The notes under the pieces were generated by a model, which saw only the letters and a program-made list of their open reading frames with translations, had not been told where the DNA came from and did not search any database. 31,798 nucleotides of DNA. It comes from a virus. Positions 13,901 to 19,956 of this stretch are shown here, piece after piece. The position numbers were made by a program, and so were the translations under genes. Every line of letters begins with the position of its first letter. Position 1 is the first letter of the stretch. Where the stretch lies: IMG/VR virus record IMGVR_UViG_3300009034_000155, positions 1 to 31,798 of that record; one strand, 5' to 3'.

Positions 13901-14304
13901 GAATTATCTCCTTTCAGCAATTCTGGATTTTCGTATATGTCGCCGATTATTTCTATATCTTCACTCCAATCTGCCAAAGGTAAATTTTCATTATCCCATA
14001 TTTCCCCACAAGAATTATCACTTATTACCTTACCTTCAAAATATCTTTCTCCTTCATCACCTATTACCATTTGATATATATTTTTTGATTGAATCATTCT
14101 TATTAAATCCCCCTCATAAATCTCTTTCCCATTCTTGTCTTTGAATCCTATATATAAATTTCTGCCTAAGATTTTATATATGCTTGGCATAAAATATTTA
14201 ATCGGAATACTACCTCTTTCAATATCTAATAAACTAACAATACTAGTCTCAATTTTGCCAGTACTTAATTTTTTAATAACATATCTGACTTTTATTTCTC
14301 CCAT
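13897..14304 (-). CDS. YopX-family protein, 135 aa
   Basis: The core YIGFKDKNGKEIYEGDLIRM (about 51-70) and the closing DIEIIGDIYENPELL are signatures of the YopX phage family, known by fold but of unclear function. Length and order match. TGGAGGAAATGTA precedes the ATG. The stop overlaps the next gene. Confidence 0.9.
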   Translation of the reverse strand: MGEIKVRYVIKKLSTGKIETSIVSLLDIERGSIPIKYFMPSIYKILGRNLYIGFKDKNGKEIYEGDLIRMIQSKNIYQMVIGDEGERYFEGKVISDNSCGEIWDNENLPLADWSEDIEIIGDIYENPELLKGDNS

Positions 14305-14336
14305 TACATTTCCTCCACTTTCTCAATCTATATTTA

Positions 14337-14558
14337 TCATTTTTTCTTTTCCCTATAATTTATACTCTGTTCAATTTTCCTTCCGAAATAAAATCCGAAT
14401 AGGAATAAACTCAATGCAGTCAGCATATAAACAAGAACCGGAATAAATTCGAGCAAATCTACAATCCATAAAGTTGAAGCCAGAGGAAGATTCGAGGAAT
14501 ATAGAATTAAAATTAAAAAACAAACTGTTATTATAAGAAGTCCGAATAAAAATTTCAT
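14337..14558 (-). CDS. Two-helix membrane protein, 73 aa
   Basis: Two hydrophobic segments (about 2-20, LFGLLIITVCFLILILY, and 36-58, FIPVLVYMLTALSLFLFGF) with a basic C-terminal tail indicate a double membrane span, like small holin or exclusion proteins. It belongs to the early operon, which argues against a holin. The ATG overlaps the previous stop. Confidence 0.65.
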   Translation of the reverse strand: MKFLFGLLIITVCFLILILYSSNLPLASTLWIVDLLEFIPVLVYMLTALSLFLFGFYFGRKIEQSINYREKKK

Positions 14559-14707
14559 TTTACTCTCTTCAACAAGTATTCCATAATTTTCATTGTGAGA
14601 CGTAACACTTCAAAGCTAACTTCTTTCTTGGTATGGGATTTCTTATAGTGTTTGATTAAATCAGAACTCCTGACTATTCCTCTGATTGTAATGTGAGATA
14701 CTTTCAT
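14555..14707 (-). CDS. Basic hypothetical protein, 50 aa
   Basis: Starts MKVSHITIRGIVRSSDLIKH. The beta-strand followed by helices and many Lys/Arg suggest a small ribbon-helix or nucleic-acid-binding fold, not proven. Both ends overlap neighbours by ATGA, so translation is coupled. Confidence 0.6.
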   Translation of the reverse strand: MKVSHITIRGIVRSSDLIKHYKKSHTKKEVSFEVLRLTMKIMEYLLKRVK

Positions 14708-14850
14708 TTCGGTTTCTGCCTTTCTTGTGATTTAAAAATCAAACGTCGAATTCGATTTTTCAAATCAATCCAACCTCTTAAACTTTTTGAAATAGTTACA
14801 GACGTTCTTGTGTTCTTATCTGCATTACAAATAAGGTATTGTTGTTTCAT
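14704..14850 (-). CDS. Basic hypothetical protein, 48 aa
   Basis: Starts MKQQYLICNADKNTRTSVTI after a strong AAGGAG. The part TSVTISKSLRGWIDLKNRIRR has a strand then helix order like ribbon-helix-helix repressors, but it is too short and divergent to call. Followed by a coupled 50-aa gene. Confidence 0.6.
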   Translation of the reverse strand: MKQQYLICNADKNTRTSVTISKSLRGWIDLKNRIRRLIFKSQERQKPK

Positions 14851-14874
14851 TTTATCTCCTTCGAAATATTTATA

Positions 14875-15129
14875 TTACTTTTTTTCCCCATATTGTTTTC
14901 TTTCTTCTACTATTTCTTTGACTGAAACATTAAGAGAATTTACTATGCTAACCTCAGCGACATAATTATAATCGCAACCTCCCTCATCAAGATTGCAATT
15001 AACAACAGACTTCTCAAATATCATACCATCGAAACCTTGAGGTCCCACTGGAATTGCATAGAAAACCGTTCTGTTCCCATGTCCACAATACGGACATTTT
15101 GTAGTTTGATAAACAAAAAAATGTTCCAT
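14875..15129 (-). CDS. Zinc-binding hypothetical protein, 84 aa
   Basis: Contains CPYCGHGN (12-19) and a later C-x5-to-7-C pair (NCNLDEGGC), an expected zinc site, then a beta-rich end. GAGAGGAG precedes the ATG. It is the first gene after the strong terminator at 15144-15210, so its expression needs read-through from P1 or an unseen promoter. Confidence 0.7.
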   Translation of the reverse strand: MEHFFVYQTTKCPYCGHGNRTVFYAIPVGPQGFDGMIFEKSVVNCNLDEGGCDYNYVAEVSIVNSLNVSVKEIVEERKQYGEKK

Positions 15130-15143
15130 TTCAATCTCCTCTC

Positions 15144-15210
15144 AAAAAAAATACGGCAGGGCGCAGACACAGGAGTATTTGAGGTACTCTGATGTGAGTT
15201 TCCCTGCCGT
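15144..15210 (-). terminator. Strong intrinsic terminator closing structured RNA
   Basis: A perfect 9-bp stem, ACGGCAGGG (15210-15202) with CCCTGCCGT (15161-15153), encloses a second hairpin (CACA/TGTG and GAGTA/TACTC around CCTCAAA). An A and eight T follow on the minus strand (15151-15144). The next gene's ribosome site begins right after the T-run, so the element could also act as an attenuator. Confidence 0.85.
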
Positions 15211-15312
15211 TGTTTGATTACTAAGTGGGCTCGTTGGGCAGAGATTACTTTATCTAGAATCTTCATCCGCCACGCCTTAAGGCTGGGATTCGAACCCGCC
15301 GCGTTCCCACAA
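15152..15312 (-). ncRNA. Candidate structured RNA with T-arm-like hairpin
   Basis: The segment is visibly richer in G and C than its surroundings and is bounded by A8 and T8 runs. On the minus strand GTGGG (15310-15306) can pair with CCCAC (15229-15225). Inside is GGCGGG-TTCGAAT-CCC-A-GCC (15300-15281), with a canonical tRNA T-loop and one bulged A. A GCCTTAAGGC palindrome and an AGATT/AATCT hairpin (15262-15242) follow, then the terminator hairpin. No D-arm, anticodon arm or CCA end is in a tRNA-compatible position. Function unknown; the segment begins 38 nt after the stop of the preceding gene. Confidence 0.6.
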
Positions 15313-15673
15313 TTTTTTTTATTAATCTGTGTCTGCATTTTATTGTTCATTATAAATCCTTACCAGTTACTGCTGGTATATTGATTCTTCTAAAACCATT
15401 ATGTTCTAACATATCACATTCACTATGAAAATTTTCTGTTTCACCAACATGAGTTGGTTCATACCATACATATTTTTTCTCATATACTACAACTATCCTC
15501 ATTTCTTTATTTTCTTTTCGGTAGTTTTTTTCAATATAAACCCGAGGTCTTTTAATTGAATTTTTTAGATTCAATTTTAATTCAAAATTTTCTGTTTCTA
15601 GTTTTTTTATTCTATTATTTAATTCTTCAATCTGTGTCTGCTTTTCCATTTTGCCTTCCCTCCTTGTGTCTGC
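15163..15673 (-). promoter_or_regulatory. GCAGACACA repeats and complementary copy
   Basis: On the minus strand GCAGACACA occurs three times in the P1 transcript: before the Shine-Dalgarno of the first gene (15673-15665), within its codons 3-6 (15641-15629) and before the structured RNA (15336-15324). The reverse complement lies in the terminator arm: CTCCTGTGTCTGC at 15175-15163 can pair with GCAGACACAAGGAG (15673-15660) with one bulged A, covering GGAG of the ribosome site. Confidence 0.5.
15350..15649 (-). CDS. Coiled-coil early protein, 99 aa
   Basis: The start at 15649 (MEKQTQIEELNNRIKKLE) is chosen because AAGGAGGGAAGG precedes it; the longer frame would begin over the P1 -10 box. Residues about 3-30 form a leucine-spaced coiled coil, then a beta-rich part with KYVWYEPTHVG and HSECDMLEHNGF. 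First gene of the P1 transcript, so likely an immediate-early product. No family is recognised. Confidence 0.7.
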   Translation of the reverse strand: MEKQTQIEELNNRIKKLETENFELKLNLKNSIKRPRVYIEKNYRKENKEMRIVVVYEKKYVWYEPTHVGETENFHSECDMLEHNGFRRINIPAVTGKDL

Positions 15674-15694
15674 TAATTTTATCATCTTACCTAC

Positions 15695-15724
15695 ATTATA
15701 CAAAACTTCTTAAAAGGTTGTCAA
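15695..15724 (-). promoter_or_regulatory. Promoter P1, sigma-70 type
   Basis: Perfect -35 TTGACA (15724-15719), 18-nt spacer and perfect -10 TATAAT (15700-15695) on the minus strand. The expected start is near 15688, giving a leader of about 39 nt to the ATG at 15649. It separates the late lysis genes (upstream) from the early genes (downstream). Confidence 0.9.
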
Positions 15725-15819
15725 GTGGGTTGGAAAGAAATCTGGTTATCTCATTTACCGTCGAGGAAATAAGGAGATAAAAATTTCTTCTGATATGAAA
15801 TTATGTCCAGTCTTATTTT

Positions 15820-15838
15820 AAAAGCTTAAATCAAAGCT
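15820..15838 (-). terminator. Weak possible terminator after lysis genes
   Basis: AGCTT (15838-15834) and AAGCT (15827-15823) form a 5-bp stem with loop TGATTT, followed by TTT and then A. It lies just after the holin-like gene, where a late-operon terminator is expected, but the stem is short and AT-rich. Confidence 0.25.
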
Positions 15839-15850
15839 AGTAAATACTTA

Positions 15851-16147
15851 TTATTTCTTCTTGAACTGTTTGACTATCTTTTCCAGTAATTCATCATCAG
15901 CCTTGGTTGGAGTCAATTTGACTACCGTTCTGCAAATGGTATAAACTGCTCCAGCAATCAAAACTATTTTCGCACATAACTCTGGTGGTATCGAACCAGA
16001 TAATGCAAACCAGATAGATGCGATAATGGTTGCAATCGTAACATACATTTCTGAAGATTTAATTCCCTTCTTTGAATCTGCCATTATGCGTTTCACCTCC
16101 TTATAGATTTTATAAAGTTTCCATGCCTGTTTCAATTTTTTTAACAT
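15851..16147 (-). CDS. Holin-like membrane protein, 98 aa
   Basis: Basic amphipathic N-terminus (MLKKLKQAWKLYKIYKEV), two hydrophobic spans (about 33-52, MYVTIATIIASIWFALSG, and 57-75, LCAKIVLIAGAVYTICRT) and a charged tail (VKQFKKK). This size and layout fit a phage holin that permits endolysin release, and the gene lies right after the M15 peptidase. The family itself is not recognised. Confidence 0.65.
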   Translation of the reverse strand: MLKKLKQAWKLYKIYKEVKRIMADSKKGIKSSEMYVTIATIIASIWFALSGSIPPELCAKIVLIAGAVYTICRTVVKLTPTKADDELLEKIVKQFKKK

Positions 16148-16148
16148 A

Positions 16149-16622
16149 TTACCTCCGAGGTCTTATTCTTCTATCAAAAAATAATCTTTCAGCTACATCA
16201 ATATGAAGACAATCATCAACCAAACTTTCTAACGTTTGTTTCTGATACCAAATAATTCCATTGAAACCGATCCTCGCAGAAATCATTGCGACATCCCATA
16301 GATTATATTTGCAGATAATATCACAAGCTTCGAATTTCCCAGACTTATTTACCAAATGTTTTGAATCCCATCTTGTATAATCTGCCCAGTATTCACCATA
16401 TCTTTGTTTATAAATTGAAATTTGTTTTTCAGTACATCTTGCACCGCTTGTAATCATCATAGGAACTTGGATAAATTCTCTTACCATTTCTAGCTTATCA
16501 ATTAGGATAGGATTAATCCGAACTAAAATTTCATCGGGATTTGAGAGCTCGCATTTACCACATCTGCATCTGAATTCCGTTGCCATGAAATGCCTTGATA
16601 ATCTGTATTTGTCTTCTACCAT
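16149..16622 (-). CDS. M15-family peptidase, likely endolysin, 157 aa
   Basis: The zinc site of M15 D,D- or L,D-carboxypeptidases is visible: SKH (H89) then AxD (A99-C-D101), and LHIDV (H140, D142). TSGAR (59-63) supplies the conserved Ser-Gly-x-Arg element. The protein would cut peptidoglycan stem peptides. Spacing between H89 and D101 is longer than the usual SxHxxGxAxD, and there is an extra Cys cluster at the N-terminus (CRCGKC, 19-24). GGAGGTTAG precedes the ATG. It could also be a tail-associated wall hydrolase. Confidence 0.85.
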   Translation of the reverse strand: MVEDKYRLSRHFMATEFRCRCGKCELSNPDEILVRINPILIDKLEMVREFIQVPMMITSGARCTEKQISIYKQRYGEYWADYTRWDSKHLVNKSGKFEACDIICKYNLWDVAMISARIGFNGIIWYQKQTLESLVDDCLHIDVAERLFFDRRIRPRR

Positions 16623-16723
16623 AGTATTCTAACCTCCAAAACTATCTCGATGAATGTAAGAACTATTAAAATAATAAGTAAAATTTCGATAAAAAATAAT
16701 TTTTCATAGATTCCGTTTAGCAT
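16616..16723 (-). CDS. 35-aa single-span membrane peptide
   Basis: Starts MLNGIYEKLFFIEILLIILI; nearly all of residues 9-30 is Ile, Leu, Val or Phe, giving one transmembrane helix with several Glu at the edges. The ATG overlaps the stop of the upstream gene (TAATG) and its own end overlaps the peptidase ATG. The place within the lysis cassette suggests a holin, antiholin or spanin-like partner. Confidence 0.6.
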   Translation of the reverse strand: MLNGIYEKLFFIEILLIILIVLTFIEIVLEVRILW

Positions 16724-16938
16724 TATGGAAGTTCATCAATTTTATCTTTTAATTCATCCTTAATCTGATCGTACTCGTTCTTTAATCCATCTTTCTGTGT
16801 TTCGCTTAATACAATCTGAAAATCACCATTCATATAAACTTTTGAATTGAGATACAAAGTAATCACATGATCCAATTGTCCAATGATTTTCTGAATTTCT
16901 TCAACGATTGGTTTTGCTTGTTCTATATCCGCAACCAT
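16723..16938 (-). CDS. Helical hypothetical protein, 71 aa
   Basis: Starts MVADIEQAKPIVEEIQKIIG. Two charged helices around a short central strand (HVITLYLNSKVYMNGDFQIV) suggest a small helical bundle. AAGGAGGATT precedes the ATG. Located between tail fibre and lysis genes; function unknown. Confidence 0.65.
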   Translation of the reverse strand: MVADIEQAKPIVEEIQKIIGQLDHVITLYLNSKVYMNGDFQIVLSETQKDGLKNEYDQIKDELKDKIDELP

Positions 16939-17067
16939 TTAAAAAATCCTCCTTAAGAATAAAATAATTTTTTGAAGCAATGAAATTTTTTTCTCTTGAG
17001 TTTCAGTTTTTTCTTCTTTCTTAATTATCAAATCTTTAATAGACTGAAAAAATCCTCCGATTGCCAT
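16939..17067 (-). CDS. Small helical protein, 42 aa
   Basis: Begins MAIGGFFQSIKDLIIKKEEK after AGGAGGAATAAT. A hydrophobic patch at each end flanks a charged Lys/Glu centre. The stop is directly followed by the ATG of the next gene, so the two are probably co-translated. Unknown function. Confidence 0.6.
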   Translation of the reverse strand: MAIGGFFQSIKDLIIKKEEKTETQEKKISLLQKIILFLRRIF

Positions 17068-17077
17068 ATTATTCCTC

Positions 17078-18115
17078 CTATGGTAAAGGTTCTGCTATTG
17101 TATAAATTATTTCAATTGCAATTAATGCTGTATCAAGTATATTATCATTATTATCCATAGTAACATCGCAATGATACGAATAGGTTGAAAGATCAATCGT
17201 ATTATTTATTGGAGCAGCTGCTTCAGCGACTGTTTGATATCCAGTAGCCGCATCTGCTCCCATAGCCGAAATTTCTGTTAATGCTCCACCATGAGATGTT
17301 CTTCTAACTCTTGCACCTATCGATGCTACTGCATCGTCCCTATAAATATGATATTCGACTGAAGTAATAATTGCACCATCGGGAAGACAGAAACCTGCAT
17401 AATAAGTTTCTGAACCAAATGCTCCATCAGCATTAATAATACCATTTCTGCCTACTTTCCAATTAGGAAAAAGAATATCTCCACGAAAAGAAAAACTTGA
17501 AACAGTAAGTGTTCTCGTAACAGCATTAGTAAATTTTATTTCTTCCCCCGAACCATCGTTATCTATTTCAAGGCACGGTTTATCGGAACCCGCATTTGAT
17601 AGATTAAGTTTAACAAGAGCTCCTGCGGTTTGAGCTGCACTATTAACTATACTAACAACATTTCCGCTCGTATTAGCTGCTGTAAGATCCAAAACCGTAG
17701 CAGAAGTTGCTGATGAATTTATATCTAATGTTGTGCCATCCCCCGCATGATCGAGCCTCAAAACGAAATCAGTTGTCGATGCATTATTTTGATTGAAACG
17801 AACCAATCCCGCGCCGCCAGTCTGCGCTCCACTATTCGTAAATTGAATCCCTTGGCCACCTGTCAATTGAGCAGTGATTAAAATTACTCCCGCTGTGGTT
17901 GCTTCTGAATCTATGCTTAGGGCAAGAGCATTGTAATCTTGGTCAATGGTTTGTCCAGTTAATGCGCTTCCTGGAGCAACAGTCAGTCCTAAGGTTGCGA
18001 TGGGAGAACTAGCTGCTGATTCAATTAACGCAGTGAAATTTGCTTGATTTTGATTCAGTTTAGTCGCAGATAAAACTTCAAGAGCTGAGTATGATAATGT
18101 AGTCCATACTGCCAT
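17078..18115 (-). CDS. Tail-fibre-like protein, 345 aa
   Basis: Opens with SALEVLSATKLNQNQANFTALIESA, a helix-forming attachment-type region common at the start of phage tip and fibre proteins. Residues about 45-200 are a Thr/Ser/Ala/Gly-rich beta region, with repeated LDIN- and SGNVVSI-like strands typical of elongated fibres. The C-terminal region (about 210-345) looks like a globular, possibly binding domain. It follows the tail-tip genes. Likely involved in host recognition. Confidence 0.75.
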   Translation of the reverse strand: MAVWTTLSYSALEVLSATKLNQNQANFTALIESAASSPIATLGLTVAPGSALTGQTIDQDYNALALSIDSEATTAGVILITAQLTGGQGIQFTNSGAQTGGAGLVRFNQNNASTTDFVLRLDHAGDGTTLDINSSATSATVLDLTAANTSGNVVSIVNSAAQTAGALVKLNLSNAGSDKPCLEIDNDGSGEEIKFTNAVTRTLTVSSFSFRGDILFPNWKVGRNGIINADGAFGSETYYAGFCLPDGAIITSVEYHIYRDDAVASIGARVRRTSHGGALTEISAMGADAATGYQTVAEAAAPINNTIDLSTYSYHCDVTMDNNDNILDTALIAIEIIYTIAEPLP

Positions 18116-18116
18116 T

Positions 18117-18341
18117 TTATTTTCCCTTCCTTTTCAATGGAACTATCTGAGCTTGTTTATTTAACCAAGCCTCTAGTAATTTTTTACAATCGGGACAGAT
18201 AATGGGATTAGTCTGATCTTCAGGATCGATGATCGACATGAGTCTTAACCAACCCGGGAATCCAATCCCATAAAAAGGTTCAGTTCCTTTTTTACCACAA
18301 ACAGGACAAATAATTGTTCTTGGTTCTAAAGCTTTAAACAT
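18117..18341 (-). CDS. Zinc-ribbon protein in tail cluster, 74 aa
   Basis: Contains CPVCGKKGTEPF (12-23) and CPDCKK (about 49-54), a two-knuckle zinc ribbon around a Gly/Pro-rich segment. Small zinc proteins between tail-tip genes are known in phages but without a settled function. AGGAGGATTTAT precedes the ATG. Confidence 0.7.
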   Translation of the reverse strand: MFKALEPRTIICPVCGKKGTEPFYGIGFPGWLRLMSIIDPEDQTNPIICPDCKKLLEAWLNKQAQIVPLKRKGK

Positions 18342-18351
18342 ATAAATCCTC

Positions 18352-19587
18352 CTAAGCTAAAACATTTGTTGAGTCGATTTTTCCAAACGTAGCATGATCA
18401 AGTATAAGGAACGGATATAAAGTTGTTAGCCTACCTTTGATTCCGACTCGACTATTTTCTATATCAAAAGAAAGTTCTTCAATTCTAAAACCTTGATTAG
18501 TCCATGAGTAAAAAGATTCTGTTAATTTCAAGGCATCCCATAACTGTTGCCTATATGCTAAAGGATAACTTTCAAATGCCACATATTTAATTGGGTCTTT
18601 GGTATCCAACAATTTTCTTTCACCCAAATTAGTTGCAGATGGCGAATCATAATTCCAGATAGTTGTGCTATCAAAAGTCTTATCCAAAGTACCATAGTTA
18701 GAAATTGAAGTCGCATCCTGCTCTGTGATAGAGCCTGCCCAGGTATCAGCTCCAACATTATATCCATAATATACAATATATTTATTCACAATGTCAAATC
18801 TATCCATATCTGGTTTTGGGACATAAGTCCATTTTGCAGAAGTGTAAGTCTGAACATCAGTATTATCCTGACCAAGCCAATACCGACAGACAATCTTTCC
18901 GTCTGCTTCTGAGAAGAAAGTTGATAAAGTTAAATCTGCAATTTCCTTTAGAGCAGAAGAAATAGTTTGACCTGTAAAATTAGCTTGGATTTTTATACCG
19001 ATCGAATCTAAAATATCCCTGTATGCTGTGAAGAAAGTCCAGTCAATATCAGTATTGCCTGCTCCTTCTGTTGTATCAAGCCCACCCCAGACAGTTAGAA
19101 TGTGCCAAACTAAATGCGAAGGATTTCTCCCAGCAGACCAGTCATCATCTGTAAATACAGTATAACTTGAAGCAGAATAATAATCGGCAGGACTTTCGGA
19201 TGAACCAATTTTGGCTTGTGTGAAGTACGAAATTCTGTCTCTCAAGGATAGACCGACCTTGTCGACATCGGGGAAACCAGCTGAATCTAATTTTCCAGTA
19301 AATAAAGTAATAAAACCAATACCAGTATAACCAACTTGGATATCAGAAGCTGTTACTCCTGGTGAAATATGGTTTTGCGGATTAGCCAGAACGTCATTCC
19401 AAGTCTGATCTGTATTTATAATCTGAAGGGTAACATTGCCCGAAGTGACCTTATCGGCTCGTCTTGTTATCCTTCCATAAACCCCAGCGTAAGAAGATTT
19501 GTCTACCCCTTTATAATTGAAAACCTTTTCAGGGACAGATCCTGTTTTCTCAAATTCTGTCTGTAAAGCTCCTGCTATAACTTGCAT
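18352..19587 (-). CDS. Tail-tip or baseplate-hub-like protein, 411 aa
   Basis: The N-terminal strands (about 20-110) with GYTGIGFITLFTGKLDSA and DKVGLSLRDRISYFT resemble the beta-barrel layout of phage tail hub (gp27-like or tail-associated) proteins. A central part mentions ISSALKEIADLTLSTFFSEADG, followed by a strand-rich end. Position two genes after the tape measure fits a distal tail or hub role. No peptidase motif is visible. Confidence 0.6.
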   Translation of the reverse strand: MQVIAGALQTEFEKTGSVPEKVFNYKGVDKSSYAGVYGRITRRADKVTSGNVTLQIINTDQTWNDVLANPQNHISPGVTASDIQVGYTGIGFITLFTGKLDSAGFPDVDKVGLSLRDRISYFTQAKIGSSESPADYYSASSYTVFTDDDWSAGRNPSHLVWHILTVWGGLDTTEGAGNTDIDWTFFTAYRDILDSIGIKIQANFTGQTISSALKEIADLTLSTFFSEADGKIVCRYWLGQDNTDVQTYTSAKWTYVPKPDMDRFDIVNKYIVYYGYNVGADTWAGSITEQDATSISNYGTLDKTFDSTTIWNYDSPSATNLGERKLLDTKDPIKYVAFESYPLAYRQQLWDALKLTESFYSWTNQGFRIEELSFDIENSRVGIKGRLTTLYPFLILDHATFGKIDSTNVLA

Positions 19588-19956
19588 TTAAGTCTGCTCC
19601 AAAATCAAAGTTCCTTGAAAATATGTTTCCCAGTATGGACCGATAAATCTTAATATAGGTCTTGTGGTATTTACTATTCTGACTGTATAAGATGTTCCAG
19701 GAGCACCGACTAAATCTGGAACCAAAGTACAATCACGCGCATTGCTCCACCATGAATTCAAATTGTCTGTATCTGTTTTATTTAACCATGTTATGGGAAC
19801 CTCCCATCTCAATTTATAATAAAATTTATGAGTATGTAATGTTCCATCACCTGCTCGACGATGTGTAATTTTTAATACATCTGGTTTTGCATACGCAGGT
19901 CCCGGAGCAAAATCAATATTAGTTCCTGAATAAGTTAGTCGCATTGTATCTGCCAT
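19588..19956 (-). CDS. Tail-tip candidate, 122 aa
   Basis: Beta-rich (TMRLTYSGTNIDFAPG, TYFQGTLILEQT) with no known motif. It follows the tape measure with no gap, where distal-tail or tail-assembly proteins normally sit. Function inferred from place only. Confidence 0.6.
   Translation of the reverse strand: MADTMRLTYSGTNIDFAPGPAYAKPDVLKITHRRAGDGTLHTHKFYYKLRWEVPITWLNKTDTDNLNSWWSNARDCTLVPDLVGAPGTSYTVRIVNTTRPILRFIGPYWETYFQGTLILEQT

Noticed and set aside
15225-15310. Possible tRNA on the plus strand, with GTGGG/CCCAC ends, a CTC/GAG D-arm-like element and GGGATTCGAACCC
   Set aside because: The T-loop is canonical only on the other strand, the acceptor has only five pairs and the anticodon-arm position shows no 7-nt loop. 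On the minus strand there is no D-arm or CCA end. Kept as a T-arm-like hairpin only.
15021-15350. 109-aa minus-strand ORF across the structured RNA, starting in a TAATG overlap
   Set aside because: It runs over the terminator hairpin and T8 run, then overlaps most of a better-supported zinc protein gene in another frame; the composition is not protein-like. The coupled start is noted but weak.
15704-15850. Search for an integrase attachment site or repressor operator next to P1
   Set aside because: No direct repeats, integrase or repressor gene were seen in or near this stretch.
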